DNA of 37,495 nucleotides, from the NCBI GenBank assembly GCA_964200185.2, contig CAXNAD020000038.1:1-37495 (forward strand), in the 5' to 3' direction. Below, piece after piece: positions 1-13,718 of the stretch (the first letter of the stretch is position 1; each line of letters opens with the position of its first letter). A program made the translations under genes and the position numbers. This stretch comes from Choristocarpus tenellus KU-1152 (taxonomy: Eukaryota; Phaeophyceae). The notes beneath the pieces are model-generated. The model was not told the DNA's origin. It saw nothing but the letters and a program-made list of their open reading frames with translations, and ran no database searches.

Positions 1-1976
1 CCCCCCAGATACTTTGACCCCTTGGCATGGACGTTGGAGTTAGTCGTCATGAACATCACTTTGTAGTCACGTGTGATCATCCCTAAGTACCAGGGTGTGA
101 CTGCAGGTAGGGGAAGTAACCTCATGGGTGGGAAACTGCAGAAGTTCTATGTGGTGTGGGAGAAGGGCCTTGTAGACACAGCATGGAGGGGTTTCCTAAT
201 ATAGCTGAAGCGTTTGCAGTAGTTGATGTTTGGCTGGATCTATGCTCACTCCTTCAAGAAATAACAGAGCTGTAAGCCCCAACATGGGGTAGAGTCCTTA
301 CATGCTATCACAGATCAGTTCCTGTGGTTGAACTGTCTACAGCTGGCTCTTGCTGTTCAACATGCTCTTTTGGGAGGGAGTCAGCTGTGGTCCAAGGTGT
401 ACACTCCAAGGGGCAGTACATGTCAAAGCATTGTGCACCCTGATGGGTGCAATAAGTCTTTCGGGCATTTGCTTTTGGGCCTCTCGAAGTGGCATGCTTG
501 GAGAGACTTGGCCAGTGATTTCCATTCAATCATTTTTTCCTGTCCAACCTGGAGCGCTAATCTTGGGGTGACTTAAGAGGTGATGCATCGCAAACAACGC
601 GATTTCAATTACCTTCAACAACAACTCTTGGGTTTTGGCTTGTCTCGGCCAGAACTGGATGAGGATATCACACGTTGTAGTTGACTCTTCCAGGCTGTAT
701 TTTTTAAGCTGCGACATCATAGTAGGGTGCAGACCAGGCAGCGAAACATCATGCACATATCGAACCATTCCCCACTCTAATGAGTTGAGGGTGCCTGCCT
801 CTTGGGGCGCACATAGGTGCCTACGAAATGGCATGACCTGGGGAAGAATGAGCATGGATTCCTGGGTATCTCACATTGCCCATTTCTTGTGTAACTCAAG
901 CAACGTACGACCACGAGGATAACGGTCAACAAAACTGCGTCTGCAAATGGTCGATTCTCATGGAACTTGGAGCTTGAGAATGAGAAAGAGAGTCACATAG
1001 GCAGAAGGGACATGACAAAAAAAATGGAGATGGTAATGTCTCATTGGCCAGTGCCCTTCGTAGCGTTCTTTCCTCTCCCTCCTTGACAAAAACAAAAAAA
1101 AAGCTTCGGGAAAGTTCTCGAATTCCTTTGAGCTACTAGGACAGCGTGGAAGTGCGTTCGAGAGCAGCATGTATTCTTCTCTTGCACTCACTTGGAGCAT
1201 GTATATAGAACACTAGTCAAGAAGAAAAACGTTTCCGGTTTTTCCTCGTGTCGATACACTCAAGGTCAATCAATGCTCTTATTGTCCACATCGCTCCTAC
1301 TCTCATACCTTCGGTGTTTTGTGTCCCTTTGGTGTTTGCGTCCTGTTTCCACTCCTGAAGTACACAAAACCTCATTTTACGATTATGGAGGCCTCCTCTC
1401 CTTTCTCCAAACTCCTTAACTCCAAAAATAAATAAAAATAACCCCCCCCCCATCACGTCCAAACTGAGTCACACAACAACAGGGTGGAGTGACCAAAGAG
1501 GGGGGGGGATGGGATGGGGGAGCAGGAAGATAGGAAAGTCCTATTCCCACCCATATCCCTTCACCTGCAGCTTTCAGTACATTCCACCTTCTCAACATCC
1601 CTTGTCTGAATCAACACAACACTTCCTTCTTACTCCTCACAAACTAGGAAGGATTTAAATACTTAGCCACCAACTCCAGTCTCGTCTGCTGCTCCTAACA
1701 TCTACGAATACGCAGTACTGCTTCTACCACACCATACACTTTCCAAACCCCCGAGACATGATTGTCACCCTTCCTCCCATTTTTTTTTCAAGTACACCAA
1801 AAAAGGTGTACAAAATGTTCTTTTTTCATTCTTTCATGACAAAAAAAAAGAAGAGGGTTTTTCTCGCCCTGGTTATCGCATCAAATCCCTCTACTCAGGT
1901 ATACACAAATTTTCGACCAAGGCAAACTTCTCACAGATTCCTCACACCCATCCCCAGCCTTCTGTATCTCTCTCAC
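1..1976. other. SEN1 intron and flank with relics; next helicase exon not resolved
   Basis: SEN1 must continue here or further left, because its exon 15 ends in phase 2. The only splice-compatible piece seen is minus 1625-1565 (reads VVLIQTRDVEKVEC, donor CTGCAG|GTGAAG), with a poor acceptor. The region also holds poly-C at 1441-1450, a G-run cluster at 1501-1526 (GGGATGGGATGGGGG, quadruplex-like), and the degenerate ORF listed separately. The first 30 bases resemble one end of the foldback elements found at 30-35 kb. Confidence 0.5.
526..945 (-). pseudogene. Degenerate ORF, possible mobile-element relic
   Basis: The minus strand reads FVDRYPRGRTLLELHKKWAM, one in-frame stop (TGA near 870), then a long open stretch with GTLNSLEWGMVRYVHDVSL and CDILIQFWPRQAKTQELLLK. 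Composition looks like real protein with one break, as expected of a decayed transposable-element or gene fragment inside the SEN1 intron region. No family was recognised. A link to the SEN1 barrel is conceivable from MVRYVHDV alone but not supported. Confidence 0.3.
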
Positions 1977-2383
1977 CTTCCACTATCACCATGTCCTGCC
2001 TTACGACTTGCCCATCCCTGCCGGCCTCTGTTTCCTCCGCCATGCCCAACACCATTCTCCATCCTTAGCCCATTTCCCTGCCCTCCCCCCACTCCACCAA
2101 GGTCTACCCCTCCTCCTTGTGCAGTCCCTCCACCTGTTGCAGAGAGGGTAGCATAGCTGAAGCTATTCCCTTCAGTGTCATCGCCATCAATAAATCCAAC
2201 AAGGTTCAGGAGTTGACCCGGAACCGTGTCTCCCTTACGCCCCTGCCCCTTCCCCAGCCCCTGCCCCGCATCACCCCCAAGGGCCTTAGCAAGACCAGCT
2301 ACCATAGTGGCAAACACTTCCTCGAGCAGGAGGCTCTCAAAGACATCTATGTACTGCTCAGTGCTCTGGAAAAGTGTTGGAAC
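1977..2383 (-). CDS. SEN1: SEN1 exon 15 (start of helicase core stalk: KVPTLFQS...FESLLLEE)
   Basis: The acceptor AACTCGCAAG|GTT is in phase 0. The join to exon 14 gives LPK-VPTLFQSTEQY, then IDVFESLLLEEVFATMVAGL. This is the hallmark entry to Sen1/senataxin helicase cores ('VPxxFxxxxxYxxxFxPLLLEE'), contributing to the stalk and barrel around domain 1B. A Gly-rich insert interrupts it, followed by LLNLVGFIDGDDTEGNSFSY, which would be the next core segment, and a second Gly-rich tail. The donor GGAAG|GTGAGA is in phase 2, so coding continues to the left. A possible but unproven next piece ends at CTGCAG|GTGAAG near 1565. Confidence 0.87.
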
Positions 2384-4139
2384 CTTGCGAGTTATTTTAT
2401 TGTAGCGGGAAATCATTGTTTTTGTTGCGATAGGTGGGGGTAGGGAGGGAAGACCGGAAACATGTGTGAGCACAATTTTATCAGTGTGGAGGGATCCTCA
2501 GAGGGAATTTCAGAATTGAGTGAGGTTTCACAGGCAGGAGGGGGATGGGAGAGACAAAAGAGAATGAGGTCAGGCAAAGTGCTAGATATACGGAGAGGTA
2601 CTCTCGTGGGCAAAGGTGAAGGGCAGCAAGCGAGATTAGATGGGTCTCCATCGTATGGGGACATGCTCTATTTAAGGAGATGAGTCTATTCTCGTGCTGC
2701 AATAGGGATATGGTTTCATGGACTGGCAAGGGAAGAGAGAGGACACCCCAATGGGTCTACAGCTTTGCAGTAAGGCACAGGGACAAAGGGTTGCATGTAA
2801 GTAGCAGTTTGATATTTGACAAAGGGTCTCACAGCTCGTTAACCATAATGTAGCTGGGGTTCTAGAGAAAAGACACTGCAAGATGGGAGAGGTAGGGTTG
2901 AGGCTCACGGACTCACAGGACAAGGACAGGTTGCAAATAAAAAAAAGGGAACATACAGTGGGCATCATGATATTTACCTTGGGAAGTACAACATCCAAAA
3001 GCCCCCCTCCGCCTCTGCACTGTCCCAGACCCCGATCTCCACTGCTGCAAGCATCACCACCTACACCCCCAATCCCTTCTTTTTCACCACAGCTGACATT
3101 ATTGACGGTACCCTGCCTCTCCATCCCTCCCCCCCCACATCCCTTTTGCATTTTCCCCCTTCGAGCACTATCCCTCACCGAAACCGGGTCAAGTGCCATC
3201 CCTCCCTCCCCCCACCGCTCCCTGCCACCTCCACCACGGTTCTCACTCCTACCTTTTCCCCTGAAACCACTGCCACGACGGCCAGCACCATTTTCACCCT
3301 GGTCCTTACCTCTACCACCCTGCTGCTTTCCCTGCCCTTCCACTGGCACCCTTCTACCATTGTTCTCCCCTTCAGCCGCAGCAATGGCCAGCTCAGAGGG
3401 CAACCAGGCAGACAGTACCAACCGGTGGAAGGCCTTCGTCCTTGATTCTAAATCTGATGGATTGGTTGCAGCACGTACTGTGGCAGAGAGATGCGCCATT
3501 GCTGACTTTTTAGCTCTGGCTTCAAAGAGCCGTCCCCTCCCCCCACCGCGCACACTCTTGGCTGAGGCCTTTGACCTACCCGCACTTCCTAGCAGGCTTC
3601 CCAACTTGCCCTTGCCCTTGCCCTTGCCCTTGCCCGGGGCGCTGGTGCTGATGCCCTTGTTGGAAGTGGAGGGCAGGGAAGAGACATTTTCCTCTTGGAC
3701 CTTGGAAGAAGGACCCGGCAAGTTTCCTGCCAAAAATAAGCACACAAGAATGTCTATGCAGTGAGGGTGTGGGTCAGGTTGAAGGATGGGTTGGAGTGGT
3801 GTGAAACACAGAATTCTGTGACGGCATGGTATTGTATTACCACACTGTGTTGGGGTTCCCACGTGCAAGTCAATAGTATACTAACATGGAGGCGATGGTG
3901 GGGGGCTAAACCTCAAACTCAAACTGCTTCAACCGTGCCCTGGCACATCTGCCATCAACAAAAATTTACAAGATCCAATAACTAGAATCCACGGCAACAG
4001 TTAACCCTGGCCTGAATATTATTCAAAAGTCCATTACCAGCACAAAAATTCCTCACAAAAACATGTTTCCACTCTTTCATCTCCTGATCACCTCTATCTC
4101 TCCCCTAACACATGCCACCAAGTTAAACAGCTTTGCCCC

Positions 4140-4171
<32 letters not shown>

Positions 4172-7100
4172 ACCCAAGCCACCAACATAAACAGCCTTCC
4201 CCCCCCCCCCCCCCCCTCACACACACACAGCAACACACCGCTAACATTACAATCCCTTCTCATTTCCTCGCATTACCTGCTGCAGATGTTGCGGAGGATG
4301 CAGGAACCTTTGTTTCACCTCTTTCCGGAGTTGACAAAACCATCTCCTTCCGCTGGATCTCCCTCCATCTATCCACAACTGAAAGGGAGGAAGTTTTGGG
4401 GTAACAGGGATCAGACAGAGTCGGTGCCAGCAACGATGATACTGGCACCGCTAATGGCATCTGTTGAGCCTCCTCCTGTTCTCCCACCTCCCGCTTAGAC
4501 GGCCCTTGTCCACTTTGCTCCTTCAACTCCTTGTCCCCACTACATCCACGAGTATTACTAGACTTGGTGTGGGCCCTTACCCCTACAGATTTTGAACTTG
4601 TGCTTCCCTCAGCCCTGCCTCCCCGTGACCTCATATCAGTTATTTCCACTGCAACCCTATCATCCACTCCTGGAGAGGACTTGGCATCTTTTCTTTTCGA
4701 AGACGGCCAGCCCCGCAGTGGTTTACCAGCAGAGGAAGTCCCTCCTTGCGTTGAAGATATATTGTCACCATCTCCCTGCCCCCTCCACTCCCCTCTGCTT
4801 CCCCCACTCCCACCATTCCTATCTCCACCACCTTTGTTATCATCCCCCAACCAACGTGTAAGGTCTGCCTGCCGCCTAAACCCCCCTGGTGGAACCATCC
4901 GGGTTGACTTTTGATTCTTGAGCCTGGTAGGCCATCCTTGGGCCGCTGTCGCCTCAACTACTAGCCCACTCTTACCCCCACTCTTAATAATTCTGGCAGC
5001 TCCACCCCCATCCTTACTACTCCCATGCCTGGTTGTGAGCACCTTTTCAGCCGCTCTGTGTAGGTCATACAGTATGCCCTCCTCTTCTACCTTACCCTCT
5101 CCACGTCTCTCTACTTCACCCTGCCATGCAATCAAACCCTGGCCCCCCTGTTGATGTTGGTTAGGGGGCGGCTGCTGGCTATTCTTCAGCCAAGGAAACG
5201 GTCGTTGTCCACGGTTCCCAGTCTCCGCTCCACCTTGTGCCCCACCCGCTCCAATTATTGACAGCAGGTCATCGGAGGCCAGACCATTGTTCACCAGCCC
5301 CCCCCTACGCTTCGGGGGTGATTGTGGCGGAAGAGAAGGGGGCAACGGTATTGGATCCAGAAACGGATTGGAAGAGTACGAAGTATGGGCCCCATGTTGG
5401 GCAGGAAGGGGTCCCGAATCAATGACAGAGTTTGCAATACACTTGGCATTGGCATCAGCATTGGAGTGGATGTGGGAATTGGAGCTGGAGGCATTGGCAG
5501 ACACAGGGTGGTGGTTTTGAGCAAGGGTGGGAAGGAGGGATTCGGTGACAAACAAAGCTGCATCCCTTCTGATCGCTGCAGGGAGCCACGTCGTAGTTAC
5601 CCAGTCCAGGAGTGGGGCTAGCCAGAGTGCTTCAGAACGGCGAAAGGCTGAGACCAGTGATGGGCGGTGGCAGGAGGGCAGTGGTCCTGTAAGAAGGGGC
5701 CACACCCTAATGCACAACAAAGTATGCAAGAAAAGGAGTGAAGGGCAAAGCAATGAGAGAGTGGGATTGGGGTCACAGATGACGACAAGGGAAGGGGGGA
5801 AGGGAGTGAATGTAGGGAGAGAGAGGAGTAAAGTAAATGGAAATGTAACAATTGCAGCACTGAAATATGTCCTACCGTTGTTGGGGGAACTGTGCCATTG
5901 GGACGCTATACTTAGGCATTCCGCACCGACACTGGGTGAAAGAGAAGCAAGTTTTTTCACGCCTCTCACATCACATGCAAACCCTCTGAAATACTATTCT
6001 TTTTGCAGAAAAAAATCTCTCTTCACTTATCACACGATTATATGGTTGAAGTTGCAAGGGGTTGTGGTTCGCACGGGGCATTGCAACCAAAATTACTGAA
6101 ATATTTCCAACAGAGGTCGGGGAAATATGATAGCACAACCTTCAGCAGCCAACCTTCCGTCACCTCACCCTTCTCTACACTCCACACCTCATCCCCCTTC
6201 CCCCTGATCCAAAATCAACTGGACGTTATTCGAATAAAGCTCAACCCCCACCCCAACCCCACCCACAACAAACATTCCCACCACCACCATCCACAACCCG
6301 ACCATAGATAGCACTCCCAAAGCAAGACAAAACACACTCTGCCTGCATGAACTCAAATACCTCTTCAGTGTGCCAAACAGCGGAGAGAGCGCCTCCTCCA
6401 TGACCTTCAAACTCTCCTCACTGTGCACCGACAGGGCTTCTGGTATCACAACCAGGAAGGCAAACTCCCAAAACGCCTCCAATGAAACCCATAGCCGGTT
6501 CTCCTCTTCTGCCTTCCCCTCAGTTTTTTCCTCACTGCAAATTGAATTTGTTGAATCTCCTGCCACATTCCCATCTACCCCCTGTTCCCCCCTCACCTTC
6601 ACCTCCTCCTCCTTCACCTCCCCTTCCTCCATCTCAATTCTGATTGTTAACTCTCTGCCTGCTGAGGAACAAACAGTGCCATACCTGTCAGGAAGGCAGC
6701 CTTTGTGTACCTCTACCTTCTTAGATCCACTATGGTTCAGTGGGAGAAGTGACCTGGGAGCAAGAATCCCGACAGCTTTCAGGAGCTTACCCCATATGCG
6801 AAAGCCAAGATGGGGCCCCATTGTCCCCAGAGCTCCCAATATCTGTCTCATGTGAGGGCAAGATTGTGTGCATTGACAGTATTTTGAGGACAGAGAGAGT
6901 GAGTGGTGGCAGGGGAGGGGGAGGGCACATGTTGGTTGCATTAGGAAGGCTGTAATCAGGGCAAGGCTTGAGGTAGTGTGTTCATTAGGAAGTGTCCGGT
7001 CTGGCAGGAAAAACAAACAAGTAAGTCCAGAGTTCTCACTGCAGGCATGTACAACTATGAGAATAGTCTTTGGCAGACAACATAACTTCAGAACCAAGCA

Positions 7101-10100
7101 TCCTTACGGAAAAAAAAGGAAAAAAGTTGGAAGTATTACAAGAGTAGAGTTGGAATAAGTTCACTCTACATGCCCCTCTAAATGCAGCGGTTAAGAAGTT
7201 TTGCTGCGTTGGTATCCAAGGTCGATGCCATCGTGCTTTCCCTAGTTACGGCTTCAATAGCGTATAGTGTATCTCAAGTTTAGACATCTTACATTTCTTC
7301 AAAAGTAAGGCTTGTAACAAATGTACTGGCTACCAGCAGAAGCGAATGTATGGATCACCGTAACTATCGCAACACACCGCCCTCTCCTTCTACCTACAGT
7401 CTAAACACCATTTTGCCAAACTTTATTGAACGGATGATTGACCCCAAACGAATATATAATAGCTTTTTCGCTTTGGATTACAGTGCCCCAGCCTAACGTG
7501 CCTCCCTATTCACTCACAGTATATGAAAATTTGTGTATGTCGCTTTGTACACCCCCAACTAGTCCACAGACCCCACCACCAGTACATACAATGAACATAA
7601 ACTATGTAATGTAGAGTAGATATTACGAAGGTGTGATTAAAGTGTCTACAAAAAAACAAGCGCACACACCCTCCAGGCTCAGCCCCTCCCCCCTGTTTCA
7701 CAGTCACAGAACGTTCCCCAATATCCTCCCCGATCAGATTTTCCCCCCTTTTACATCCCCACCCCCAGTCTCTCGCAAAAGCCTTCTATTCTCGTTCATC
7801 ATAGCCAGAGGGAGGTACGCCATCAACACCAATAGAGTGGTGGATACAGCCCTGTTGAGGTGGCAGAACCTGCCCTATTGTTCCTGCACCAGTGTGATCA
7901 CACAGCTCCAACCTTCGGATTTGTACCCTCAGAGTATGAGAGTCCTGTGGCACCAAACTCGTCACCATCAAAGGTCCACCACAGTAGTATCTACTTCTTG
8001 TCTCAATATAATACTAGGGACAATTGTCATCAAATGACGGTTGACAGTGACCTCCATTAACTTACAACGAACCAGAAGAACATCTCCTTCCTTAGCTCTT
8101 CCCTGGGTGAAATCCCGGTCATGAAAAAAGAGTTAAGGAAGTGATAGTGTGGTGAGGGGTAGACATATCATGGGTGGCGGCATTCGATGTGGAAAGTGAA
8201 AGCAACACTGCAGGGTAGAGAAGTACGGTAGGGTATGCCTTAGCGAGGTCCATGCACAAATCACTACATACATAGCAGCAACTGAAGTAGGTCTGTGGTG
8301 AAAAGGTCTCTGGAAATACAGTCGAAGACCCATCACATCTACACACCAATGTGAGGTCTCGTCGCTGACGAACAACGATGCATTAGGCAACAGCACTGCA
8401 TTTAGGGCTGGATGCACTTCTCACTTCATTTCCTCCAGGATTATAATTGGTATAATGATAGAATGTACGCCACAGCTGCAATGTCCAGTAGTCTTTCCCT
8501 GTATGGATGATCTGGCTCCCTACAGGTAAATATAGATCTTCATCTACAGCCTCAGACTGACAACATTCAGTTGCAGAAATCTTCTATCAATTTCCGTTGT
8601 TGAATTCAATGCCTTGAAGCTCTAGCTCTTCCACGGGTTGTAGCTCTCAAGGGGCTTTGTTGCAATCAGGGCGCCCACTCTGGTTGCCACTGCTGCTACC
8701 TCTTCCCCAGGCCAGTTTCATGGCACAGCCTCAGATTGACCGAATGTTCAGTCACAGAAATCTTGTCACGATTTGCACTGGCACATTCAACGCCTAGAAG
8801 CTCCACCTCATGAGAAAGGTTATTGTCTTTGAGATGCTACGGATAGCACTCCGGGACGGCACCCATCATGCAAGCTGGTGTAGCCTATGCTTCTTGCTTT
8901 AGAAGGTGTTGTTCCCCTTGCATATGCCACCGTTACAACAGTTCTACTATATTATCAGCCCTACCCTTGGAGGCAGGAAGGCAGGCAGGCAGGCAGAGAC
9001 ATTGTGCATTTAGAATACATGCTTGAAAACGAAAATGGCTCACATGTTCACCCGACATGTGCAAATCGGTCACTTGAGTGAATGAAAAAGCTTTGCTTCA
9101 CGTCACAATAAATCTGTTGCCACTTCTCAAGGGATATCTCTACAACCAAAGTTAGTGCGATCATTCATAGTGCCCAAAGCAAAGCTTCATCCCTATGGTT
9201 TCACCAATTTCAGTATCAAGAATTCAAAAAACAACCGTCTATACAAACGTAAGAAATACTGGCAGCAACAACATGAAGTATGTAACAACAAATACATGGT
9301 ACAGGCAACTCCCAAACACTGAAGCAGTGCTCAAATAGAATATTTTAAACTGTACTAGCACGCAGCCCAACAGATGACATTTTCACAAAATAACATACCC
9401 AGACCTCCCCCCAACTTCCCTGCGACTAATTCTAGCTCTTGCCGTTTGGATCCCCGAACCCCACATGGCATTGATGCACTCCCTTGGCAGACGAGAGATT
9501 AGCCACGCAACACCGCCTTCCCCTTGTTGTTCATCGAACACTTCCCCATCTCTATTCTCGCTCTGGTTTCCACCTCCACCAGTGTCTCCACGGTTGCCCT
9601 CTCCACCCTCTCCACTTCCCCAATCCTTACACGATCGTTCAAGCAGGTCTTTCAGTTCCCTTGATTGTATGCCGGGGTTTTTAACCAGCAGTAACTAGAG
9701 AGAGGGTGTGCGGCAAGAGGGCAAGAGGGAAATAGGTGCACAGAGGATGGGCGAGGTTTAGGGCAGCAATATTTTTGCTGTCAGAGACTTCACACAGGTA
9801 ATTGGGAAGATCGGGGTCACTCTAATGCACTCTGGATTGCTGTCTCTCTCACAAGCGATGAGCAGCAAAACCAACAATACATTACATTGCACAATTGCTG
9901 GGTCAAAGCCTCCAGAAAGACATATCCCTGTACGAGTTGTAGTAGTACTCTACCGGTATAAATAACAAGTGACATCTACACTGTTTTTAAAAGATGCAAG
10001 CAAATACGTCAAACTAAGCTCGAGAAATACCGAAATCTGCTCCAAGAGGCCAATATATATGCTCTAGCTCCTAAAATTCTAAATTCGACTTGTGCATGCT

Positions 10101-13100
10101 TTTTAAGTAGAACCCACTGCACTGATGGGAAAAAAAAAAATATGTATCTGGTTTCGATGCCCTGAACACCCTCAGGTGATCCTAGGGCTTGATCAACATC
10201 TACAGTCCCAAGGAGTTAAAGTGCAACCTCTACCGCATCAGAAGATGCAAAATCTGTTCTACAGTAGAGCAACGGTGACACCTTCACAGACGCACAGTCT
10301 CAGCTGGGCTCTCAACTCCTGCATATTGTTCCCAACCTCCTGAGCACTAAAACGCCCTCTTGTTGGGTTCATTCAGCTTTTGATATACTTCACAACACAT
10401 TAGATGTGTTTCAGAACACTTGTTTGCAGATAGAAACAAAACAACGGCATGGGATGGATTTAGGAGGTTGCAAATTTCGGCAGGCCAAACAGTGAGTGCA
10501 CTATCATAGTTCGCAAACCTTGGTGTGCTTTCCTACTCCTCTTGTCCTTTGCCAGAGCTCTATTTCAAGACAAATATCAATGAATTCAGCGCACCCCAGG
10601 CCATGAACAGTGAGTGCACACGAAGGTTGAAATCACCCTAAAATTGTGCAAGGAGTTAACCCTCCATTCCCATCTATGGTTCTCAACAGTTTCAGGACCA
10701 TACCTCTCATTTATTCACTTCATGAACGCCTTGGGGAACCACAAGCACACGTGAATAGATGCTAGACACCCATGGGCTTTACATCTAGTTGAAGGCAGCA
10801 TGACTTATTGAGCCCTTCAGTGTAACTGGGGAAGGCCATTCTTGAGGTGAGCTGAACAACGGTATCTTATAACACAAAGCTTAGACCTTGGTGCAGTTGC
10901 ACCAACCTCTAGCCCTTTGAATCTGCTTCATTTCAAGCCATGTCACCCGGTTTCACACAGCACAAGGCGAGGTGGGACTTCTTTCATGCCAGATGGTGCA
11001 AATTCCGGTTTAGAACAGTCCACCCAAAGACTCACTTACTCAATTGACCCCCCTCCTTCAACTACAAATGCTCTCAATAGCTCAATGCTCCATGTTTCTA
11101 ACACTCATTGGTAGCAAACAGTAAAATGAACATTTGCATGGAACAAATTCCAAGGAAATTTCTGAGGGTGTCAAATTCTACAGGACTAACAGGGGTTTTT
11201 ATGAGTACATTTTGGAGACCTGGGTTGAAAGGAGGGGCGGATATGGGCTAGAATAGGGAAGCTGCCCATTCCAGGTATCTTCCTCTGCAGAGGTAGGCAG
11301 AGGACAGCAGAGGGCCTGGGAGTGCCCTTGTCACAAGGGCAAACAGGTTCAACTGGGGAGGTGTGCCTTATCACAGTTGTTTCCAATTCTAAATGAGGAA
11401 AATGCAGACTTGATTAACAAAGCAATCAATGCACATTCAATAGGAATAGGGGATGTTTTGAGTGTAAAAAATAGGGCATGTGCACCCCTTATGTCTTTCA
11501 GGGGAAGGCAAGTCCATCTGTGAAAGCAGAAAATTGGCTAAACCAGAGACACAGTGGACCCCAAAGGTTCAAGCTCTCTTAGGCTGCTATCGTTGAATAC
11601 GACCCTATGATTGGAGCACCTGGATTTATGAGGGGACATTTTGATTCGGGGGTTTCAACGAGTGTGACATATGGTGCAACTTTCATGTACAATTTTTACC
11701 CCAGTAATGATGAAGTTCCAATAGCAACCGTCATGTATCTGCCATCACTGGCGTTGAAGTTGTAGATGGTGAATTTTATCATCTGTCAAACCCCTTGGTG
11801 TTCCTGAATCAAAACACCTTCTCTCAAACCCAAATGAAGCCATGCATTGCTGCAAACTAATCTACATAATTGAACGGAGTGAGCTTAAGGAGTTTGTCAA
11901 GTATCCCTATGAGGTCCGTTTGGGTACTGTTACCCATTCTATCGCTCCAGTCCCAGCTTAGCTTCACCTACCTAGTGAACTTGGGGATGCGTAAACTTGT
12001 TGAAAGCTTTGCATGTAGTAAGGCCCGTCGCCAAGAACTACTGAGAGGGAAGATAGATGAGACGGATACACAAAATGAATTATGGAGCTTTGCACCCACC
12101 AGTGTATCCACGACCGGAACCACCCCCATCCATGCATTCAGTCGCCTGACCATTGTCCTATCTGACATCATTCCGTTAGCGCATCAATTCTAGTAGTTAC
12201 ATCGAACACACAATAAACATACACGACACCATCACTCAGTCTTCACGCCTCTACCAGCGCTCACAACATCAGCAGAACACAGTTCACCGCAACAAGGTGC
12301 ATTAGCACCCACTGTCTCCCCTTGAAGTATTTTCTAAGCGAAGCCATGCAGTAGCAACTTCAGTGTACCATCAGGCAAGAACGGTGTAAGCAGCGTGTGA
12401 GAAAGACCATCAAGAAGCACAAAGGAGCTAACCTCTCTATTCCTCCATAAAAGAGTCCTCACAGATTTCAGCACCAAAAACAAGCACCGACTGATTGGCC
12501 TCATAGATGCCTTAGGGTGGTACACTGAAGACACGCAAGTGGACGCTAGATTCCCATTGCCTGCACATCTAGTTTTGAGGCAACATTGGCAATCAAGCCC
12601 TTCAATGTTACGGAGAAAGGATATAATTTCAGTGAGCCGACCAACGATATCGATTAGCAAAAATATCATCCCTTTTTGGCACCCTCGCACCAAACCCTAT
12701 TAATAGCCCTCTGCACAAACTTTGTTTCAAAACAAATAGTCACATGGAACCCAGTAGGCTGTAGCACAGGACAAGAACGGTGTGGGAGCGAGTTTGCTTG
12801 GAGTTGCCAAACCAACCCTCACCCTGTGCAAGTCTGCCCCACTAGCAAACACTGCAGAGGGCGCTGATGACAAATTTGCATTGCACTGACACCAAGAAGA
12901 AAATAATTTTTGTTTTTCATCCGAGCTGCACCTTGCGCCAGTTGGTACACAGCAGCTTGAGTAAGGTGCAAAACAACTTTTGAAGAAATATGACGGAAAG
13001 ACTAAGTTAATTTCACGTACGCCTAGACAATGATGGAGGTTTTATATGCGAAACCGCCCTATCACTGCTCCATGGTTCACATTCAAAACATAGCATCAGC

Positions 13101-13666
13101 ATCAATACATCAAAAAGAAAACCCCCAGATAAGGTCAGCCCAGTCAACCAAAATAAGTGATCTATGAGTCATATATTAATATATAATCCCAAGCGGTACA
13201 AAAACATGAGAATTACTCCTCATCACATTTTTTTCATCATCAACAACACACAGAGGAAGGGAGGGGGGCGTGTACATGGGATAGATGGATTTCTTCATCT
13301 CTCTCACCGGAAGCAACCACTGTGACACTTCAGGGCGTAGGACAGGAGAGACTCGGGCCTGCACAAGGCGACACATGATGTCAGCAAATTCACAACAGAG
13401 GGGAAAGAGATGATGCGGTTGATGAGTGCATTATTGTGTGGTGCTTGCATAGCAGTTTCAAACCCTATCAACCTTCACCTCTTTTCATTACCCTGGTAGA
13501 GGCGCTGAGGTTACTCTATATATTCTTCTTTCTTTTTTCTATTCTCTTTTCCTCATTCATTGTATATTTTCTTCATGTAGAGTTCTTGTATCTCTGAAGA
13601 CGCGTGTCTCGCCTTCTCTCAACTACCTTTCCACCACAGGTCTGGGGACCCCTCCGACAAATGTGA

Positions 13667-13718
<52 letters not shown>

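Larger units (their letters stand above)
6847..9398. other. SEN1 intron 11 (2.6 kb)
   Basis: It holds a degenerate minus-strand ORF (7786-8135), a diverged direct duplication (8548-8811), and a (CAGG)n tract near 8975-8998. The rest is AT-richer sequence without convincing exons. Confidence 0.5.

Noticed and set aside
1758-2156. Proline-rich plus-strand ORF, and similar ones at 2883-3764, 4133-4498, 4531-4914
   Set aside because: They are antisense shadows of G-rich SEN1 exons and introns; the minus frames carry the family motifs and splice sites.
5687-5969. N-terminal extension of the minus ORF with hydrophobic FPFTLLLSLPTF
   Set aside because: It is the pyrimidine tract before the CTTCTTACAG acceptor, so apparent membrane segments are intron translation.
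11870-12193. Plus ORF with KARRQELLRGKIDETDTQNE
   Set aside because: No partner exons or family match; the opposite strand is equally open, in a region of decayed repeats.
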